The position numbers and the translations under genes were made by a program. The notes under the pieces are model-generated. The model was not told where the DNA came from. It saw nothing but the letters and a program-made list of their open reading frames with translations, and made no database searches. From NCBI GenBank assembly GCA_963716925.1, contig CAVQUX010000025.1:310001-374000 (forward strand): a stretch of 64,000 bases of DNA, read 5' to 3'. The stretch is from DAISKN01 sp963716925 (lineage in GTDB: Bacteria; Acidobacteriota; Vicinamibacteria; Marinacidobacterales; SMYC01). Shown here in pieces: positions 26,161-35,297 of the stretch. How positions within the stretch are numbered: the stretch's first letter is position 1; every line of letters starts with the position of its first letter.

Positions 26161-26369
26161 ACAGCGATCCCCTGTTGGAAGAGATTCACGAGACCCGAGC
26201 CAAGCTCCTTGCAGAGGCGGGCGGTCTGAGGAATCTCATTGAGAATCTGCGCAGACTCGAATCCCGGGAAGGACCGGGGGTTGTCGCGGAAGTCATGATC
26301 GAACCGATCCCGGACAAACGCGACGCGACGTCCACCGGCCGAGATAGTTCCTTTCCTAAAAAGCGATAG
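26157..26369 (+). CDS. Antitoxin partner of the PIN toxin
   Basis: A 70-residue protein translated from an ATGA overlap with the toxin gene. The first half (DPLLEEIHETRAKLLAEAGGLRNLIENLRRLE) resembles small antitoxins that follow YLETS-type PIN toxins and begin 'DPilEEIRrtRe'. The second half is charged and probably disordered. It should bind and inhibit the toxin; whether it also binds DNA is unclear. Its 3' end overlaps the convergent STAND gene by 14 bases. Confidence 0.75.
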   Translation: MNSDPLLEEIHETRAKLLAEAGGLRNLIENLRRLESREGPGVVAEVMIEPIPDKRDATSTGRDSSFPKKR

Positions 26370-29293
26370 TTGCTATGAGTAGGCGTCCCCGCCCCGTGCT
26401 CACGAAAACGTTCCGCGACGTTGAGTCCACGGCAATCGACGGGAAGAACAAATCGGTTCGCAAGAGAATCCGGCTCTCCTCGATTCCCTCTGCGGAGAGG
26501 GGCCAGGAGCGTACCGTACCGTCGTTGGAAGCGGACACCAGCTGTTTTCCGTCCGGGGTGAAGACGACTTTCACGACGTTACCTTCATGCCCGAGGAGAA
26601 CATGCGGGAAAGATCCATGGAGAGGCCAGAGCGCAGCATCTCCTCCTTGATTCCTGGGTTGATTCGTGGCGAGCCATCCGCCCGAGGGCTCGAACTCCAG
26701 GCCGTTCGTTGGGGACCCGCCGAAAACCAGCGGCTCGGCGGCCGGAGGAGCCGTCAGGTTCCACAGCACGATGTTCGTACGCGCATCCTCGCGCACAACG
26801 CCCGCAAGCTTCGTTCCCGAGGAATCGAAGCGGAGGTGAACGGCTTTTCTGCCTCGAAGGATGCGGATTGGGCGGTCGGTCTGCACCTTCGTCGACCAGA
26901 TCCGGATCTCCCCGGAGTCGTCGGATGCGGCGAAGCGCCGACCGTCGGGGCTGAGTGCCACCTCGTTGACACCGGCCGTGTGCTCGGCAATGAGCTCCGG
27001 CGGTGCGCTCCAGTCCTCGAGCGATTGACGGTAGATTCGGGCACGCTGATTTTGGGCAAGTCGGTTCCGCGAGGCGAAAGTGAACTCGGTCTCGGGGCCG
27101 CTACCGGCATATACCAGCAAGCCCGAAGAGACGTCACCCGGCCCCCCTTCCACCATCGACCCGATGCGGCGCGACTCGCCGGAGCCGAAGGGCCAGAGTC
27201 GATATACCTCGTCGGGTCCCACGATGGTTGCGGTCACGAACCCACCATCGATTCGGAAGAGCCAGGAGGAACCCAGCTCGAAGCTGCCCCGCCGGAGCTC
27301 GAGTCCGTCCGGAAGCGACCAGACTCGAACTTCCCCTCCCCGATTTCCCGCAACGACGTCGCCCGCCGGTCCAAAGTCAACGGCGAACGGCGTTTCCCTT
27401 ACAACGCTTTCGGCGCCGAGACGGAGACGTCTTCGTCCATCGCGGTTGAAGACCTCGACGTCGTTCCACCCGCCGAACGCAAGCCACTCGCCGTCTGGAC
27501 TGAATGCTGGTCGCCAATATGCACCGGACGCCCCCGGCGGCGTCTTCGTCGCGACAGGCTCACGCTGCAGAACGCGAAGAGCGAACAGCCGCGCTGGCTC
27601 GGTATCGGACAGCTCGATGCTCTTCATGGCATAAGCCAGGGCAGCGGTCGCGTTCGACTCCAGCTCGATCTGGGCGAGGGCTAGAAGTTTCGAGGCCTCC
27701 GCGCGGAGAGCTTCCTTTTCGGCCTGTCGCCAGAGTGTGGTCGTGATCCCGGCAATGGCCACGGCAGCGGCCAGGAGCATCGCCCTTGCGAAGCGTCTGG
27801 CACTCCGTTTTCGTGCCGCAAGTCTCGATGCTCGTTCGGCGAACTGTTCTTCCGTTTCCGTCAGTCCGCCCGAGTGCCGCTCTCTCCAGATCGTTAAGTC
27901 CCGGAACTCTGTCCCGGTCCAGAGAAGATCGTCCGTACGCCCTCGCTCGTCCCACAGCCTCGCCGCCTGACGCAGTTGATCCCGCAGAACCGTCCCTTCC
28001 GCGTCCTGCGCCTGCCACTGCCTGAGCCTCGGCCAAGCGGTGAGGAGCGACTCGTGGACGATCTCGACCCCGCTCTCCGACGACCTCAGTAGCCGGGCGT
28101 CGATGAGCCGCGTGAGAACGCTCCCCGCCATTTCTCGGTCCGGGAAGATCGACAGAAGCTCGTGCTTCCCCATCGAGACTCGCGTCCCGTGCGACGTCGT
28201 CAGGTTTCGGAAGATCTCCCGAACCAACGATTGCCTCTCGGCTCCGAGGTTCTGAAGTGTTCTCTCCGCGTGCTGCGCCAGTGCTCCTCCTGCGCGGCCT
28301 ATCTCTTCGTATGCCGCACGGGTCAGAACCTTCTTCTCCCGATCCCGCTTCTCCCAGAGCTGCGCCGCCGCGAACGCCAGCAGAGGGAGTTTCTCCACCT
28401 CCCGAACCATCTCCTCGACGAGCCCCTCCTCGAATCGATACCCGCACGCCGCCGCCGGCTTCTCCAGCGCCTCCCTCAGAGCCGCTCCCGAAAGCGGTCC
28501 GAGAGGCGTTAGATTCGAAGAAAAGTTCGTGCAGGCTCTCCTGCTCGTGGCACCGGAAGAGGAAATCATCCCGCATCGAAAGGAGAACGTGGGTGTCTTT
28601 CTCCCGCGACAGGCTTCCCAGGCGCTCCGAGAACTCCTTCTGCACTTCCGAAGGATTTCTCGTGAACAGCTCCTCGAATGCGTCCACCACCAGAAGAAAG
28701 GGACCGTTCTCGGCGTCTCGGCTGGGTAACGAAGACAGCGGGGAGTTTCCCGGGGTCACGATCTCGACCCGCCACCGTTCCCTACGCGACGGCAGGAGCC
28801 CCGCCCTCAGAAACGAGCTCTTCCCCGCTCCCGATGGCCCAATGAGCGCGAGGAGACGCCGCCTCGCGATCTTGTTCCAGAGAGCTTCCGCCTCGCCCTC
28901 GCGGCCCAAGAAGAATCGAGCGTCACTCTCCGAGAATGCCGAGAGGCCCGGATACGGCGACACCTCGTCGGCTTGTCGAAGAAGACCAATGAAGCGATAC
29001 CCACGCCGGGGAACCGTCTCCACGTACACCGGCTCTCCGACGTCGTCCCCGAGCGCCGACCTCACCTGCTTCGCGCACTTCTTGATTGCCTGCTCGAAGT
29101 CGACGAACGTGTCCTCGCCCCAGAGCTCTTTCTGAATCTCATCGTGGGTTACGAGCGTTCCCGGAGAGCGTGCCAAGAGCAGAAGAAGTTTGGTCGGCTG
29201 GGGCGGAAGACGGACCCTCCGGTCTTTCTGGAACAAGTCCCCGGTGCGCAGGTCGAGACGGAATTTCTCGAAGTAGAGAACTCGCCCTTCCAT
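26356..29293 (-). CDS. Winged-helix / nSTAND1 NTPase / transmembrane / WD40 protein, with one +1 frameshift
   Basis: Residues 1-105 form a CadC-type winged helix (LPPQPTKLLLLLARSPGTLV, VETVPRRGYRFIG). Then comes the nSTAND1 NTPase with PYPGLSAFSESDARFFLGRE, Walker A GPSGAGKSS (152-160) and Walker B FLLVVDAFEELF (199-210). At 28512-28516 GATTC replaces GATC; with GATC the frame reads FFDLTPLGPLSG and continues through a STAND helical region, one membrane helix (ARAMLLAAAVAIAGITTTLW) and a C-terminal propeller with WD-like blades (SPDGEWLAFGGW, GGEVRVWSLPDG, SGEIRIWSTK, GTVRSWPL). The full product is about 978 residues. Such proteins are thought to be ligand-gated signalling or defence switches coupling sensing to DNA binding. 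It is the centre of a small accessory island. Confidence 0.85.
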
Positions 29294-29450
29294 TCGTGGG
29301 CTCCTGAGCTTGCGACAAGGTACACGGGGACTCCCGGGAGTTCAAGAACAGACCGTCTCAGAGAAGCGGGACTACTTCAACGTTTCAATTCTATTTGGCG
29401 AGAGCGAGCGCGTTCCGACGAATCACGGGCGTCCCGACTTCCCTTGCCTC

Positions 29451-30080
29451 CTATTGGAACTCCTCGTCCTCCTCTTCCGCGACGATTTCTTGAGAGACGA
29501 TCTCCCCCCAAACCGCCAATACCTCCGGGTCCGCGAGCACTTGCAGTCGGTCCGTGATCGGACCGGGATCGCTCTTGAGCTCAGGGAATTTCAAGAGCAG
29601 CATCGCAAGGTCGCGCCAATCCGTTCCGGCCTTCGGCCTGCCGCGGCGTCGGCAGTAGGCGACCACCTTGCCCGCGACGAGTTCTGGCGGCATCAGAACC
29701 AGCAAGTCCCCGATCCGCTGCGCGGCCGGGAGCTCTTCCACGGATCTCACGTCGACAAGGTGGCGATTCCTCGGCTTGCGCACTTGAAACAGTCGAAACC
29801 CACGACCCTCTCCGACCTCCCGAGAGCGAATCGCTATATGAAAAAGCGCGGCAAGATGAGTTCTCAGCTCTTCCGCCAAATGCTCCGCGCGTGGGGAGAG
29901 GATGTCCACGTCTTGGCTCATCCGGTACTCGTCCACGTAGGCGTTGACGGCCTGGGCACCGAAGAGAACGGCGTCGTTTCGTCCTTTCAGGAACTCCAGA
30001 ATCGCGTCCTGGATCCTAGCCAGAGGCAGAGGCTCGCGCATCACGAACTCCCGAAGACCCAGCACACCCTCACCGATCAT
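29451..30080 (-). CDS. AbiEii-like nucleotidyltransferase family protein
   Basis: A 209-residue protein with VLFGAQAVNAYVDEYRMSQDVDILS, the G-x-A...DxD core of the minimal nucleotidyltransferase fold as found in AbiEii-type toxins and MNT proteins. LLVLMPPELVAGKVVAYCRRRGRPKAGTDWRDLAMLL fits the C-terminal helical part of the same family. A start at 30041 is also possible. Family members add nucleotides to tRNA or proteins and are often toxins or phage-defence effectors. No cognate AbiEi antitoxin is adjacent. It is followed by 157 bases without a gene, then the start of the STAND gene on the same strand. Confidence 0.75.
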   Translation of the reverse strand: MIGEGVLGLREFVMREPLPLARIQDAILEFLKGRNDAVLFGAQAVNAYVDEYRMSQDVDILSPRAEHLAEELRTHLAALFHIAIRSREVGEGRGFRLFQVRKPRNRHLVDVRSVEELPAAQRIGDLLVLMPPELVAGKVVAYCRRRGRPKAGTDWRDLAMLLLKFPELKSDPGPITDRLQVLADPEVLAVWGEIVSQEIVAEEEDEEFQ

Positions 30081-30121
30081 ATCTACCTATCCAAGGATAC
30101 CGCATCGTCCATGAAGCGCGC

Positions 30122-30147
30122 ATGTTCGGATTGAGCCTCTCAAAAGG
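30122..30147 (+). repeat. Degenerate match to a widespread FGLSLSKG-encoding interspersed repeat
   Basis: The 26 bases can be read as MFGLSLSKG and differ at only about four positions from a short repeat common in many bacterial genomes. Only one copy is seen here, so the identification rests on memory of the consensus. Confidence 0.25.
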
Positions 30148-30150
30148 CGC

Positions 30151-30252
30151 CCTGTCGAGCGCGCAAGAAGCAGAAGAAGCTCAGTGTTCTGAAGGGGAAG
30201 ACTCCGCTCTTCCCGGGACGGCTCCCGCGTGCCCACCGCGAGACGAAATTTC
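30151..30252 (-). pseudogene. Second, older remnant of the winged-helix N terminus
   Basis: About 100 bases align with 25385-25490 and with the corresponding part of the STAND gene (for example shared AGAAGCAGAAGAAGCT and GGTCTTCCCGGAAC-like stretches), but with many substitutions and no open frame. It lies between the AbiEii-like gene and the CocE hydrolase, mirroring the fresher remnant on the other side of the island. Confidence 0.6.
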
Positions 30253-30262
30253 AGGTCTCGGC

Positions 30263-32230
30263 TTATCTCCCCGTCACCACCGGCAGCTCGATGAAGCTCC
30301 CGAGCTTCGGATCGCCCGGCGTGTGGTAGATCCGCTGCGTCGCCTTGCGATAATCCTCGCGCCTGGCTTCGAAGATGTCGGGAACGAACGTCTGCGGGTT
30401 CCGGTCGTAGAGCGGAAACCAGCTCGACTGGATCTGGACCATGATGCGGTGACCGCTCCGGAAGACGTGGTTCGCCGTCGGAAGCTCCCAGCGGTAGAGC
30501 AAGGGCGTGTCGGACGCGATGGCTCTCGCGGACTCGAAGCTCTCACGGTAGCGGCCGCGGAAGATGTCGGCGGAGATCATGAGCTGATAGCCGCCCAGGT
30601 TCGGCTCGGCGGCGACTTCGTCGGGATAGAGGTCGATGACCTTCACCACCCAGTCGGAATCGGTGCCGCTCGTCGATGCGACGAGGTTCACGACCGGCTG
30701 CCCGCTGATCTTGACCGGGGCTTTCAAGACGTCGGAAACGAACGCGAGGACGTCGGGCCGGCCGGAAGCTTCGCGCTGGTCGTCGACCAGCCACCGATTC
30801 CACGACGATCCGTCGATGGGACGCGCACGGTACGGGACGGGCTTGGATGGATCGGAGACGTATTCGTCGTAGGCACGATCGCCGGACGCGGGCGGGTCGA
30901 AGCTCGTTCTCAATCCTGCCCTCAGGTAGAGCGGCGTCGGCCGGACTTCGCAGCCGGCGGCGCAGCCCGCGGGCCAGGAGGGCAGCCGCAGCCACTCGTT
31001 CGTACCCGTCTCGAACGCGTTCACCGGTGCCAAGTCCATCTCGGGCGCGTCGTCTTTGAGGAAGTGGTCGAGGAACGGGCGCAGCATCTTCTGCCGGAAG
31101 TAAGCCGCTGTATCGCTTCCGAACTTCACCGCCCCGAGAGAGCTTCCCTCGAGGACCTCCTGACCGTGATGCCAGGGACCCATGACCAGGAACACCTGGT
31201 CGTTCCCCGTATCCTTCGGCTCGATCGCCTTGTAGACCGCGATGGCGCCGTAGATGTCTTCCTGGTCCCACAGGCTGTGGACGAGCATCACGGGAATTTT
31301 CGGAGGGTGCGCAGCGAGGATCTTGTCGACGGCCTGCTCCCGCCAGAAGGAGTCGTACGTCGGATGCTCGGAAATCTTCTGCCAGAAGCCGAGCTCGCCC
31401 ATCCCGCGGCGGCGCGCGAGCTCGCCCGCCGAGCCCGCCTCCATGTACATGTCGTACTCATCGAAGTGACTCGTCCACCACTTGATGTCGTTCGCGCGCG
31501 TCGCTTCCTGGTCGTAGATGTAGGCGAGACTCGGCTGGCGAAAGGCGCCGTTGTGGAACCAGTCGTCGCCCATCCATCCGTCGACCATCGGGTTCATCGG
31601 CACCGAGACCTTGAGCGCCGGGTGGGGGTCGATGAGCGGCATCAGAGGCAGAAAGCCGTCATAGGAGATTCCGAGAATCCCAACCTTCCCGTTGCTCTCC
31701 GGCACGTTCTTCACCAGCCAGTCGACGGTGTCGTAGGTATCGGTAGCGTGGTCGACGTCCGTCGGATTCTGCGGACCGCGGAGCGGCCGGTTCATCACGT
31801 AGTCCCCTTCGGAACCGTACTTGCCACGGACGTCCTGGACGACGCGTATGTAGCCCCCTTCGAGAATCACGTCGGTGGTGTTGTCGTAACCTTGGAGAAT
31901 CGGCCCGAGGTGAGAGCTTTGGGCATGGCTCGTAAGCGCAGTGGCGTTGTAGGGGGTGCGGGTGAGGAGAATGGGCGCCCGACTCGCCCCCTTGGGCACG
32001 AGGATGACGGTATGGAGCTTCACTCCGTCACGCATCGGGATCATCACGTCCCGCCGTTCGTAGTCGAAGCCGGAGTATGTCGGCTCGAAATGGGCAGGCG
32101 TCTCGCTCGGCAGAGTCTCCACCGGCTTTCCGGGCGTCTGCGCGGCTGAGGGTCGCGGGACGAGAGAGACCGCGGCGGTCACGCACACCGCCCCGAGCGA
32201 AACCACTCTCCGGAAAGTCTTCCAGTTCAT
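30263..32230 (-). CDS. Exported CocE/NonD family hydrolase (alpha-amino acid ester hydrolase type)
   Basis: Start 32230 gives a signal peptide MNWKTFRRVVSLGAVCVTAA ending PSAAQ. The 655-residue product has the X-Pro peptidase S15 fold motifs: RDGVKLHTVILVPKG, LLTRTPYN, GYIRVVQDVRGKYGSEGDY and the nucleophile in GILGISYDGF (Ser189). LVHSLWDQEDIYG and GPWHHGQ supply the Asp and His of the triad. The C-terminal jelly-roll ends with HRIMVQIQSSWFPLYDRNPQT, typical of alpha-amino acid ester hydrolases and glutaryl-7-ACA acylases. It probably cleaves amino acid esters or peptide-like amides in the periplasm. TAGAAT on the minus strand at 32283-32288 is a possible -10. Confidence 0.92.
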   Translation of the reverse strand: MNWKTFRRVVSLGAVCVTAAVSLVPRPSAAQTPGKPVETLPSETPAHFEPTYSGFDYERRDVMIPMRDGVKLHTVILVPKGASRAPILLTRTPYNATALTSHAQSSHLGPILQGYDNTTDVILEGGYIRVVQDVRGKYGSEGDYVMNRPLRGPQNPTDVDHATDTYDTVDWLVKNVPESNGKVGILGISYDGFLPLMPLIDPHPALKVSVPMNPMVDGWMGDDWFHNGAFRQPSLAYIYDQEATRANDIKWWTSHFDEYDMYMEAGSAGELARRRGMGELGFWQKISEHPTYDSFWREQAVDKILAAHPPKIPVMLVHSLWDQEDIYGAIAVYKAIEPKDTGNDQVFLVMGPWHHGQEVLEGSSLGAVKFGSDTAAYFRQKMLRPFLDHFLKDDAPEMDLAPVNAFETGTNEWLRLPSWPAGCAAGCEVRPTPLYLRAGLRTSFDPPASGDRAYDEYVSDPSKPVPYRARPIDGSSWNRWLVDDQREASGRPDVLAFVSDVLKAPVKISGQPVVNLVASTSGTDSDWVVKVIDLYPDEVAAEPNLGGYQLMISADIFRGRYRESFESARAIASDTPLLYRWELPTANHVFRSGHRIMVQIQSSWFPLYDRNPQTFVPDIFEARREDYRKATQRIYHTPGDPKLGSFIELPVVTGR

Positions 32231-32457
32231 TCGTCGGCTCCTCACGTCTCGAGTCATCGATTCGAAGGGGTCAGGTCAGGCGATTCTAACCGAGTCCATG
32301 GCTGAACGAGGCCAATCGCTCAAAGGATCCGTCGGCGACTAGTCGAAGTCGCGTCTCCACAGTAGCTTCCGCAGTCACCGTTTCATCCCCGAATCGTCAC
32401 CGTTCCGCCATTCACGGCTTTCGCCCAACTCCCTACCGTCGCTTCGGGAGGTGGATC

Positions 32458-33054
32458 GTGCCTTACGAAACCCTCATTGCCGCGCTCCTCGCGCTCGCGC
32501 CTTCGTTTCATCTCGTCCTCTCCGACGGGAACGACCAGTTGAAGGGCCAGTCGAACCGAATCGCTCAGAACGTGGCCGAGAGGTTCGGGCAGATGGGGGT
32601 CGCGGTCACGTGGTCCTTCGATCCCAGCGATCCCTCTCTACCGGCCTCCAACGTCGTCAAGGTGATCATCCTTCCGCGGTCGAGCGAGGAGTGGCAGCTC
32701 AGCCCGGGAATTCTGGCCGCAACCCGTCGCGATCCGGACTCGAAGGCGGTGATCGTCGTCTTCTACCCCGAAGTGGAGCGTCTGTTGAACGTGCGTTCGC
32801 CCTTCGCGAAGCAGCCGATCCAGGGTTGGCGCGCGCCCGGCAAGCGGATCGAAAACGGCGTCACCCGGGTCGTCGTTCATGAGATCCTCCATTACTTTCT
32901 TCCCGGACGACCTCACGATGCGGAGGGGGTCTTCATGGATCACGTGGGAGGGAATCTTCTCGCGCACGCGAGCTTCGAGGTCCGCAGGGAAACCAGGGAT
33001 GCGCTGGTCGCGAGGCTGATCCAGGCAGATCCAGCAGACGCTAGTACGCGATGA
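32458..33054 (+). CDS. Putative zinc metalloprotease with HEILHYFLPGRPH motif
   Basis: A 198-residue protein starting at GTG, with a hydrophobic N terminus (PYETLIAALLALAPSFHLVL) that may be a signal anchor. Residues 141-153 read HEILHYFLPGRPH, an HExxH zinc site with a third His eight residues on, as in metzincin-like and archaemetzincin-like small proteases. No known family is recognised outside this motif. The N-terminal region (DQLKGQSNRIAQNVAERFGQMGVAV) is predicted helical and strand. It is transcribed toward the secreted kinase-like gene 127 bases downstream; no operon is certain. Confidence 0.65.
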   Translation: MPYETLIAALLALAPSFHLVLSDGNDQLKGQSNRIAQNVAERFGQMGVAVTWSFDPSDPSLPASNVVKVIILPRSSEEWQLSPGILAATRRDPDSKAVIVVFYPEVERLLNVRSPFAKQPIQGWRAPGKRIENGVTRVVVHEILHYFLPGRPHDAEGVFMDHVGGNLLAHASFEVRRETRDALVARLIQADPADASTR

Positions 33055-33181
33055 CCGCCGCTGCGTAGAGACCCTTCAGTAAACGGCCGGGTGGCGCGTT
33101 CGGGTCGAGCGCGACGTGCGCACGATCTTCCTGTAGAATACTCGCGGAATCCAGGTTCTGTTTCCGCGAAAGGACCTTGCG

Positions 33182-33994
33182 ATGAAAGAACGTCGGTCGA
33201 TCTTTCTACTCGCCTTCAGCCTTGCCCTGATCGCCTCCGCTTCTTGGGCAGGAACGCAAGCCACCGCCGAAGAGCCGGTGAGCGCCAAGATCTGGGTTGG
33301 GCGCGCGCAGGAGTTCGAGGACTTCCTGGCGAGCGCGGAGCTCGACCGTCTGGAGGAAATTCCCGTGGGCGTGACCAAGCCGCAGAAAGGCTACTTCGTC
33401 GCGGGAGGCATCCTCGAGAGCATGTCGTTCAAGGGGATTCAGCCCGGCCGCTACAAGGGATTCTGGGAGAGCTATCGATCGGAGATCGCCGCCTACGAGC
33501 TGGACAAGCTCCTCGGTCTGCAGATGATTCCTCCCACCGTCGAGAAGCGAGTCAAGGGCTCCCTTGGCGCCGCCGTCATGTGGGTGAAGCCGGTCAAGAG
33601 CTTCAAGGAACTGGGCGGACCGCCGACTCCGCCTTCGGTCCACTCGGCCCGCTGGAATCGGCAGATTCTCCGCGCCAAGATGTTCGACTGCCTCATCTAC
33701 AACAAGGACCCGAACCTTGGAAACTGGCTCGTCGATCCGGCCTGGAACTTGATCCTCATCGACCACACCCGCTCGTTCACCGCGGACAAGAAGATGGCCC
33801 ACGACCTGCAGCGCGTCGACAGCGAGCTCTGGCAACGGATGAAGGCTTTGAACGAGGAACAGCTCACCCAGGCGCTCGACAAATGGTTGGACAAGGGAAT
33901 GATCCGGGGCATACTCGCGCGTCGGGACATGATGCAGGTCCACATCGACAAGCTCGTCGCCGAGAAGGGTGAAGCCGCGGTGTTCGTGCGGTAA
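33182..33994 (+). CDS. Secreted protein-kinase-like (PI3/4-kinase/HipA-related fold) protein
   Basis: A signal peptide (MKERRSIFLLAFSLALIASA, cleaved near AGT) precedes a 250-residue domain. The order of motifs is kinase-like: MSFKGI (possible nucleotide-binding Lys), YRSEIAAYELDKLLGLQMIP (helix C with Glu, then a strand), FDCLIYNKDPNLGNWLVD (catalytic loop with Asp and Asn) and LILIDHTRSF (metal-binding Asp, like DFG). These match small bacterial homologues of PI-kinase and Fam20-type kinases that act outside the cytoplasm. Targets are unknown. TAGAAT at 33134-33139 may be the -10 box. It is convergent with the PuuB-like oxidase gene. Confidence 0.7.
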   Translation: MKERRSIFLLAFSLALIASASWAGTQATAEEPVSAKIWVGRAQEFEDFLASAELDRLEEIPVGVTKPQKGYFVAGGILESMSFKGIQPGRYKGFWESYRSEIAAYELDKLLGLQMIPPTVEKRVKGSLGAAVMWVKPVKSFKELGGPPTPPSVHSARWNRQILRAKMFDCLIYNKDPNLGNWLVDPAWNLILIDHTRSFTADKKMAHDLQRVDSELWQRMKALNEEQLTQALDKWLDKGMIRGILARRDMMQVHIDKLVAEKGEAAVFVR

Positions 33995-34028
33995 GAGGAA
34001 AGCTTCGAGGCCGCGGCACCGAGCGGCG

Positions 34029-35297
34029 TCATCGCAAATCCAGCAGCTGGTAGTACGCGATGACCGCCGCCACGTAGAGCCGCTGCAGCCCATGGAATGG
34101 GATGGGCCGTATCCTCGTGATCGGCAACGGCAGCGCGGCGCTCTCCCGTTGGAGCAGATACTTCCCAATCGCCATACCCATCGCCGTTCCGAGACCGACG
34201 CCTCTTCCGTTGCAGCCGAGAAAGGCGAGGAGCCCCGGGACGGGCTCGTGCAAGTGCGGAAGGTAGTCTCGGGTCAGCGCCACCCGCCCGCTCCAGTGGA
34301 ACTCGTAGGAGACGCCCCGTAGAGCCGGATAGAGATCCACTACCGCGCGGACCAGGTGGTCGAAGTCCGAGGGCCCGTCCGGATCGGCGAACGGGCCGCG
34401 ACCTCCCATGAGGAATCTTCCGGTGGCGTCGCGCCGGAAGTACCGCAGAAGTTTGCGGGTATCCGAGGCCACATGCCCGCGCGGAAGAATCGAGCGGGCG
34501 AGAGCCTCGGGAAGCGGCGACGTCGCCGTTTGAAACGAGTTCGCGGCAATCACGGTCTCGCGGAGTCCCCTCCAGAGCTCGTCGGTGTAGCCGTTCGTCG
34601 CGAGCAGAACCCGCGGCGCCTCGATCGATGGCCCGCGACCGGTGGTGATGTGAAAGCCGTCGTTTCGGCGATCGATCGCGACCGCTCTCGTCTGCCCGAA
34701 GACCTGAGCACCCTTCGCCATCGCCGCCCGCGCCAGGCCCCGGGCGTAGCTCAGGGGCTGGATCCCGCCGGCGCGGCGATCGAGGCTCGCGCCGTGATAG
34801 CAGTCGGTCCCGAGAAACTCCGCGGTCGTCGTCCGATCCAGGACTTCGAGCGGCGCGCCCCGGCGCTGCCACTGCTCGACGCGGCGTTTCACCGTCTCGA
34901 GCGCCCCTTCTGAGTGCGCCGGCTGAATCCATCCGACGCGCGTCGCATCGCAGGAGATCCGGTGCTTCTCGATGAGCCCGAAGACGACGTCCGCGGTACC
35001 GCCGGCGAACTGAATCAGGCGCTCTCCGGCTTCGGGACCGTAGAGAGCGAGGATCTCGTCGGGGTCCTGTTTGAGGCCCGGGTTCACCTGACCGCCGTTC
35101 AGCCCCGATGCCGCGCCTCCGGGCTCTCCCGCATCCAGAACCGCCGCCGAAGCACCGCCTTCGACAAGATGAAGCGCCGCCGAGAGCCCCGTGTAGCCTC
35201 CTCCGACGATGGCGACGTCGACCCTTCTCGACTCGTCGAGAGGCGGAGCGGGAGGCGCCGGCTCTGCCGTGGCGGCCCAGAGAGACTTCACGCTCAT
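34029..35297 (-). CDS. FAD-dependent amine/amino acid oxidase (DAO family, PuuB-like)
   Basis: A 422-residue protein. VDVAIVGGGYTGLSAALHLVEGG binds FAD, followed by GGAASGLNGGQVNPGLK, where the usual GxSGRNGG of gamma-glutamylputrescine oxidases is similar. The C-terminal LTRDYLPHLHEPVPGLLAFLGCNGRGVGLGTAMG closes the FAD site. Members oxidise N-substituted amines or amino acids to release amine or ammonia and hydrogen peroxide. Its ATG overlaps the stop of the ABC ATPase gene (ATGA), so import and oxidation of one substrate are likely coupled. No signal peptide is seen, fitting a cytoplasmic enzyme acting on imported substrate. Confidence 0.9.
   Translation of the reverse strand: MSVKSLWAATAEPAPPAPPLDESRRVDVAIVGGGYTGLSAALHLVEGGASAAVLDAGEPGGAASGLNGGQVNPGLKQDPDEILALYGPEAGERLIQFAGGTADVVFGLIEKHRISCDATRVGWIQPAHSEGALETVKRRVEQWQRRGAPLEVLDRTTTAEFLGTDCYHGASLDRRAGGIQPLSYARGLARAAMAKGAQVFGQTRAVAIDRRNDGFHITTGRGPSIEAPRVLLATNGYTDELWRGLRETVIAANSFQTATSPLPEALARSILPRGHVASDTRKLLRYFRRDATGRFLMGGRGPFADPDGPSDFDHLVRAVVDLYPALRGVSYEFHWSGRVALTRDYLPHLHEPVPGLLAFLGCNGRGVGLGTAMGMAIGKYLLQRESAALPLPITRIRPIPFHGLQRLYVAAVIAYYQLLDLR

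Noticed and set aside
30122..32149. 675-residue open frame on the plus strand
   Set aside because: Antisense to the CocE hydrolase, which has the full family sequence.
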